Assembly: GCF_000482745.1 (NCBI RefSeq)
Contig: NZ_AXWQ01000024.1
Location: 1-7,109 of the forward strand
Length of the DNA: 7,109 nt
DNA from: Oleidesulfovibrio alaskensis DSM 16109
GTDB lineage: Bacteria; Desulfobacterota; Desulfovibrionia; Desulfovibrionales; Desulfovibrionaceae
Direction: 5' to 3'
Part shown: positions 5,222 through 7,109 of the stretch, piece after piece
Layout: each line of letters begins with the position of its first letter
How positions within the stretch are numbered: position 1 is the stretch's first letter
Translations under genes and position numbers: made by a program
The notes under the pieces: model-generated
Database searches by the model: none
What the model was told of the DNA's origin: nothing
The model's input: only the letters and a program-made list of their open reading frames with translations

Positions 5222-5416
5222 CTACCCTGCCTTGCCCTGCTGCCCGCCAGCGCTCAACCGCTCCAGCGCCTGCATAATCGCAGAGTTATGTATTTCCGTT
5301 GTGGTAAATTTGTATCCGCAGCGCTTACAGCGCCGTGTGCGGTCTATGCGGTCATGCAGGGCGGTCGTCACCACTACCGCTGTTTCCCCACCACATCCTA
5401 AACGCGGGCATTCCAT
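5222..5416 (-). CDS. Small zinc-ribbon protein, NrdR/Ogr-like (64 aa)
   Basis: The start is ATG 5416, two bases after the stop of the HTH gene, with GGAGGA 6 bases upstream. C3 and C8 with C30 and C33 form a four-Cys zinc ribbon. The second knuckle, RRCKRCGYKFTTTE, is very like the RRRxECxxCxxRFTTxE knuckle of the NrdR repressor; the size and phage setting instead fit the Ogr/Delta family of P2-type late-gene activators. There is no ATP-cone domain, so it is not NrdR itself. As the last gene of the int operon it may be a DNA-binding regulator of late or recombination genes. An over-long frame starting at 5602 is a shadow of the HTH gene. Confidence 0.72.
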   Translation of the reverse strand: MECPRLGCGGETAVVVTTALHDRIDRTRRCKRCGYKFTTTEIHNSAIMQALERLSAGGQQGKAG

Positions 5417-5418
5417 GG

Positions 5419-5616
5419 CTAGTCCTCCCCCGCCGTCAGCCCCATTTCGCGGGCAATGCGCTCGTATTCTGTGCGGGGTATGCGGTACTGCCCGCCCACC
5501 TTGGCGGCTTGTATACGGCCTGCCTTGATTCCCCGGCGCACGGTTTCGGCGCTCTTCCAGCTCAGCCGCCGCCGTACTTCCTGCACGGTGTAAAAATCGC
5601 ACTTGGCTTCACTCAT
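5419..5616 (-). CDS. Excisionase/AlpA-type winged HTH protein (65 aa)
   Basis: The protein consists almost only of a MerR-like helix-turn-helix of the excisionase family: FYTVQEVRRRLSWKSAETVRRGIKAGRIQAAKVGGQYRIPR (about residues 8-48) has the entry helix, the recognition helix (ETVRRGIKAG) and the wing ending in the typical YRIPR. Its ATG overlaps the integrase stop codon as ATGA, so the two are translationally coupled. Such proteins steer an integrase towards excision or act as AlpA-type activators. Which of these applies cannot be told from the sequence. The coupling to the recombinase favours a recombination directionality factor. Confidence 0.82.
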   Translation of the reverse strand: MSEAKCDFYTVQEVRRRLSWKSAETVRRGIKAGRIQAAKVGGQYRIPRTEYERIAREMGLTAGED

Positions 5617-6254
5617 GCCGCAAACCCCATTTTTAAAAGAACATCATACACTTCTGCGCGGGCAATCACGTCTTCCATGTAGTGCAGTGTCGAATCCATG
5701 CGCGAGTGTCCCAGCGCAAGCTGCGAAGCCCGCAAAGGGTCTTCCATTGGCCTGCCCTGCGCCCGCAGCTGCTTGTAGGTATTGTACAGGTGCTGGGCAA
5801 AATACTTGCGGCAGCTATGCGTACCGATAGCCCCCAGCACTCCGGCCCGTTTTGCGGCGGTTTCCACTATATACCAAAGGTGTTGGGGTGTTATGTGCGT
5901 GTTGCTGTGTATTCCTTTCTGCGACTGCAGCAGGTACGCTTCCGGCTCAAAATATCCCAAGGAGAAAAGCTCCCGCTGCCATGCTTCCAGTGCCCGCCGC
6001 AAATTAGGATGCATGGGCAGGTTGCGCCCCCTGCGCTGGCCTTTGGTGTTGCGCCGCTCAAAGGTCACACTATCCAGCATTTGCCCACGGCGCGAAACAT
6101 CCCGCAATTGCAGCTTGCAAACTTCACTGGCTCTGCCGCCGGTGTGAATCATCAATTCAAACGCGGCAAGGTTGCGTGCCGCAAACCGCCCTGCAGGAAC
6201 GGCCCGCCGCATTCTGCGGACTTCATCGTCGGTAAAGGCTCTGCGTCCGCTCAT
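5613..6254 (-). CDS. int: Compact tyrosine recombinase / integrase (213 aa)
   Basis: This is the catalytic domain of a phage-type tyrosine recombinase, which exchanges DNA strands through a 3'-phosphotyrosine link. All active-site residues are visible: R41 in HTGGRASEV, K71 in NTKGQ, H146 and R149 in THSCRK, H183 in LALGHSRMDST, and Y192 in LHYME. The start is ATG 6254 with GGAGG 7 bases upstream. The open frame continues to 6425, but that extension has no ribosome binding site and no recombinase similarity. From 6254 the protein begins directly with AFTDDEVRRM, the usual entry to the catalytic domain, so both the arm-binding and the SAM-like core-binding domains are absent. Full phage integrases have about 320-400 residues. 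It overlaps the HTH gene and may integrate the element or resolve multimers. Confidence 0.88.
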   Translation of the reverse strand: MSGRRAFTDDEVRRMRRAVPAGRFAARNLAAFELMIHTGGRASEVCKLQLRDVSRRGQMLDSVTFERRNTKGQRRGRNLPMHPNLRRALEAWQRELFSLGYFEPEAYLLQSQKGIHSNTHITPQHLWYIVETAAKRAGVLGAIGTHSCRKYFAQHLYNTYKQLRAQGRPMEDPLRASQLALGHSRMDSTLHYMEDVIARAEVYDVLLKMGFAA

Positions 6255-6372
6255 GCCTGGCCTCCATGTTCCGGCAAACACCGCCCATGTTGGCGGGTAT
6301 TCCGAAAACAGGCAGCTTGTAAAACAAAGCCGCACACACAGCCAAAAAACACAATCCGGATTTCTGCCAGCA
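6255..6372. other. Gap between the truncated DUF1937-like gene and int
   Basis: No coding sequence of recognisable family is visible. It contains the int ribosome binding site and a short inverted repeat (CCGCC / GGCGG, about 6284-6300) without a T-run. This gap probably marks where the second half of the DUF1937-like gene was lost. Confidence 0.4.
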
Positions 6373-6558
6373 TTATGCAGCCATCCCCACACCTGCACGG
6401 CCGATAATAGGCGAATACACGCCAAGCCCTGCCCGCCACATTCTTGCAGCTACCTCCGTCACAGCCAAAAAACGTGCATGACGCACTGCATCACTAGCGT
6501 GTGAATACGGCGTAGCCAGATACACCAACCGTATTTCAGTGGTGGCCTGCTCACTCAT
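6373..6558 (-). pseudogene. DUF1937-like protein, truncated after its N-terminal half (61 aa)
   Basis: The first 48 residues fit the N-terminal half of DUF1937/nucleoside 2-deoxyribosyltransferase-like phage proteins: VYLATPYSHASDAVRHARF (strand plus the YSH/R motif), AARMWRAGLGVYSPI. In the family, SPI is followed by a His-containing HSHP-like motif and another 50 or more residues. Here it continues GRAGVGMAA and stops. None of the three minus-strand frames down to the integrase start shows the missing part, so this is a deletion, not a simple frameshift. The start at ATG 6558 overlaps the preceding gene as ATGA. It is probably non-functional, although the frame is still open and coupled. 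Confidence 0.65.
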
Positions 6559-7022
6559 CCCTGCAGCCCCTCTCTGTATTTCGTTATTGTCTGGTCTAGT
6601 TCCTGCACAGCTTCGGCGTGCAACGCCTCTACAGTGCGCGGGTCTTCGCCGTTCATCATGGCCTTGTGCAGCGCTACCAGTGCTGGCAAATCATCAAGGC
6701 ACTCTTCTGCCAATGTGGGCTTGTCCGGCTCTGCAACAGCATTGGGTATGCAATGCATCCCAAGCGGTTCCGCCATACTGTCCACCATTGCCCGTGCCAG
6801 TTCTTTGCCCTGCCCACCCTGATCAGAAACATCAGCAATCAACATTCGCATCCGCTCCAACGGAGTTCTTGCGCTGTCTTCTGTGTAACGAGGGTTGCGG
6901 CAAAACTGATAAATCCGACTGTGGCCGACTTTAAAAATCAGTTCCAAGCCGGTTATGCCGATTAGCTTCTTCGCCGTGTTCATCAATTCCCACGGCTCAA
7001 GCGCATGGAATTTCGTACTCAT
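6555..7022 (-). CDS. Phage regulator-like protein, possibly CII-type (155 aa)
   Basis: I do not recognise the family with certainty. The start is ATG 7022 (MSTKFHALEPWELM); an upstream in-frame ATG at 7055 would make the tandem repeats coding. The N-terminal third (about residues 10-45: MNTAKKLIGITGLELIFKVGHSRIYQFCRNPRY) reads like an HTH domain, with a short helix, the turn at GITG and a recognition helix SRIYQFCRNP. The rest is acidic and helical, ending in a probable coiled helix (about 120-155). Length and layout resemble phage CII/CP76-type regulators. A tandem 11-bp repeat sits just upstream. The gene is first in a tightly packed group with int, and its stop overlaps the next start as ATGA. 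Confidence 0.65.
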   Translation of the reverse strand: MSTKFHALEPWELMNTAKKLIGITGLELIFKVGHSRIYQFCRNPRYTEDSARTPLERMRMLIADVSDQGGQGKELARAMVDSMAEPLGMHCIPNAVAEPDKPTLAEECLDDLPALVALHKAMMNGEDPRTVEALHAEAVQELDQTITKYREGLQG

Positions 7023-7032
7023 TTTACTCTCG

Positions 7033-7054
7033 CTCGTGGCGCACTGGTGGCGCA
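7033..7054. repeat. Tandem 11-bp direct repeat before the regulator gene
   Basis: CTCGTGGCGCA (7033-7043) is followed directly by CTGGTGGCGCA (7044-7054), with one mismatch. One repeat per helical turn, 11 bp upstream of the regulator start, is typical of an operator for a protein binding as a head-to-tail dimer. Autoregulation by the 155-aa protein is a plausible inference. Confidence 0.55.
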
Positions 7055-7073
7055 TACTAACTACAGGTCAAAA

Positions 7074-7109
7074 TCAGGCCGCTTTGTCGGAATCCGCCGC
7101 AAACAAGTC
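7074..7109 (-). CDS. C-terminal tail of an upstream gene (partial)
   Basis: On the minus strand, the frame entering from the window edge reads DLFAADSDKAA and stops at 7074, about 50 bases before the regulator gene. Alanine-rich, GC-rich codons match the neighbouring phage genes. Too short to name. Confidence 0.35.
   Translation of the reverse strand, partial: DLFAADSDKAA

Noticed and set aside
5682..6407. Long plus-strand open frame opposite int
   Set aside because: It is the antisense shadow of the integrase in GC-rich DNA; the recombinase motifs lie on the other strand.
6539..6965. Plus-strand frames opposite the 155-aa regulator
   Set aside because: Cys/Pro-rich low-complexity translations with no ribosome binding site; shadows of the minus-strand gene.
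1..7109. CRISPR array
   Set aside because: No regularly spaced repeats of 25-40 bp are present; the only dispersed repeats are the terminator hairpins.

Overview
The window looks like the edge of a prophage or integrative element in a proteobacterium. The coding style (mixed GC content, TTG/GTG starts behind good Shine-Dalgarno sites, a P2-like cluster of small phage regulators) reminds me of Desulfovibrionaceae, but no marker gene proves this. Two compositions meet near position 5200. The right part (about 5200-7109) is GC-rich and all on the minus strand. The left part (1-5200) is clearly AT-rich and carries accessory cargo.

Right part, read in its own direction (7109 to 5222): the tail of an unidentified gene; a 155-aa phage-type regulator preceded by a tandem 11-bp repeat; a C-terminally truncated DUF1937-like gene; a compact 213-aa tyrosine recombinase with all catalytic residues but no N-terminal core-binding domain; a 65-aa excisionase/AlpA-type HTH protein; and a 64-aa zinc ribbon resembling NrdR and Ogr. 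ATGA overlaps or very short gaps join most of these genes, as in one lysogeny/recombination operon.

Left part, cargo: a HEPN-family protein (plus strand) just downstream of a 74-nt tRNA-like sequence; a Cys-rich possible gene fragment; a two-gene CBASS-type anti-phage module (CD-NTase with SMODS and AGS-C domains, plus a SLATT membrane effector); a BrnT/BrnA toxin-antitoxin pair; a small exported protein; and a small acidic protein of unknown function.

The most notable structure is a family of five related hairpins (near 589, 1257, 1851, 4197 and 5167). They share an AACAAAAGCCCC arm and a TTAC/CACC-type loop, and all lie in the same orientation. They act as terminators of minus-strand genes and fall between nearly every cargo unit: exported protein, BrnTA, CBASS, tRNA-like+HEPN. 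One copy still carries the last 13 codons of a second, lost brnA, and another has lost half its hairpin. I infer that cargo modules have been exchanged by recombination at shared terminator sequences. The defence families themselves are known; the terminator-bracketed layout and the tRNA-like/HEPN pairing are the parts most worth following.
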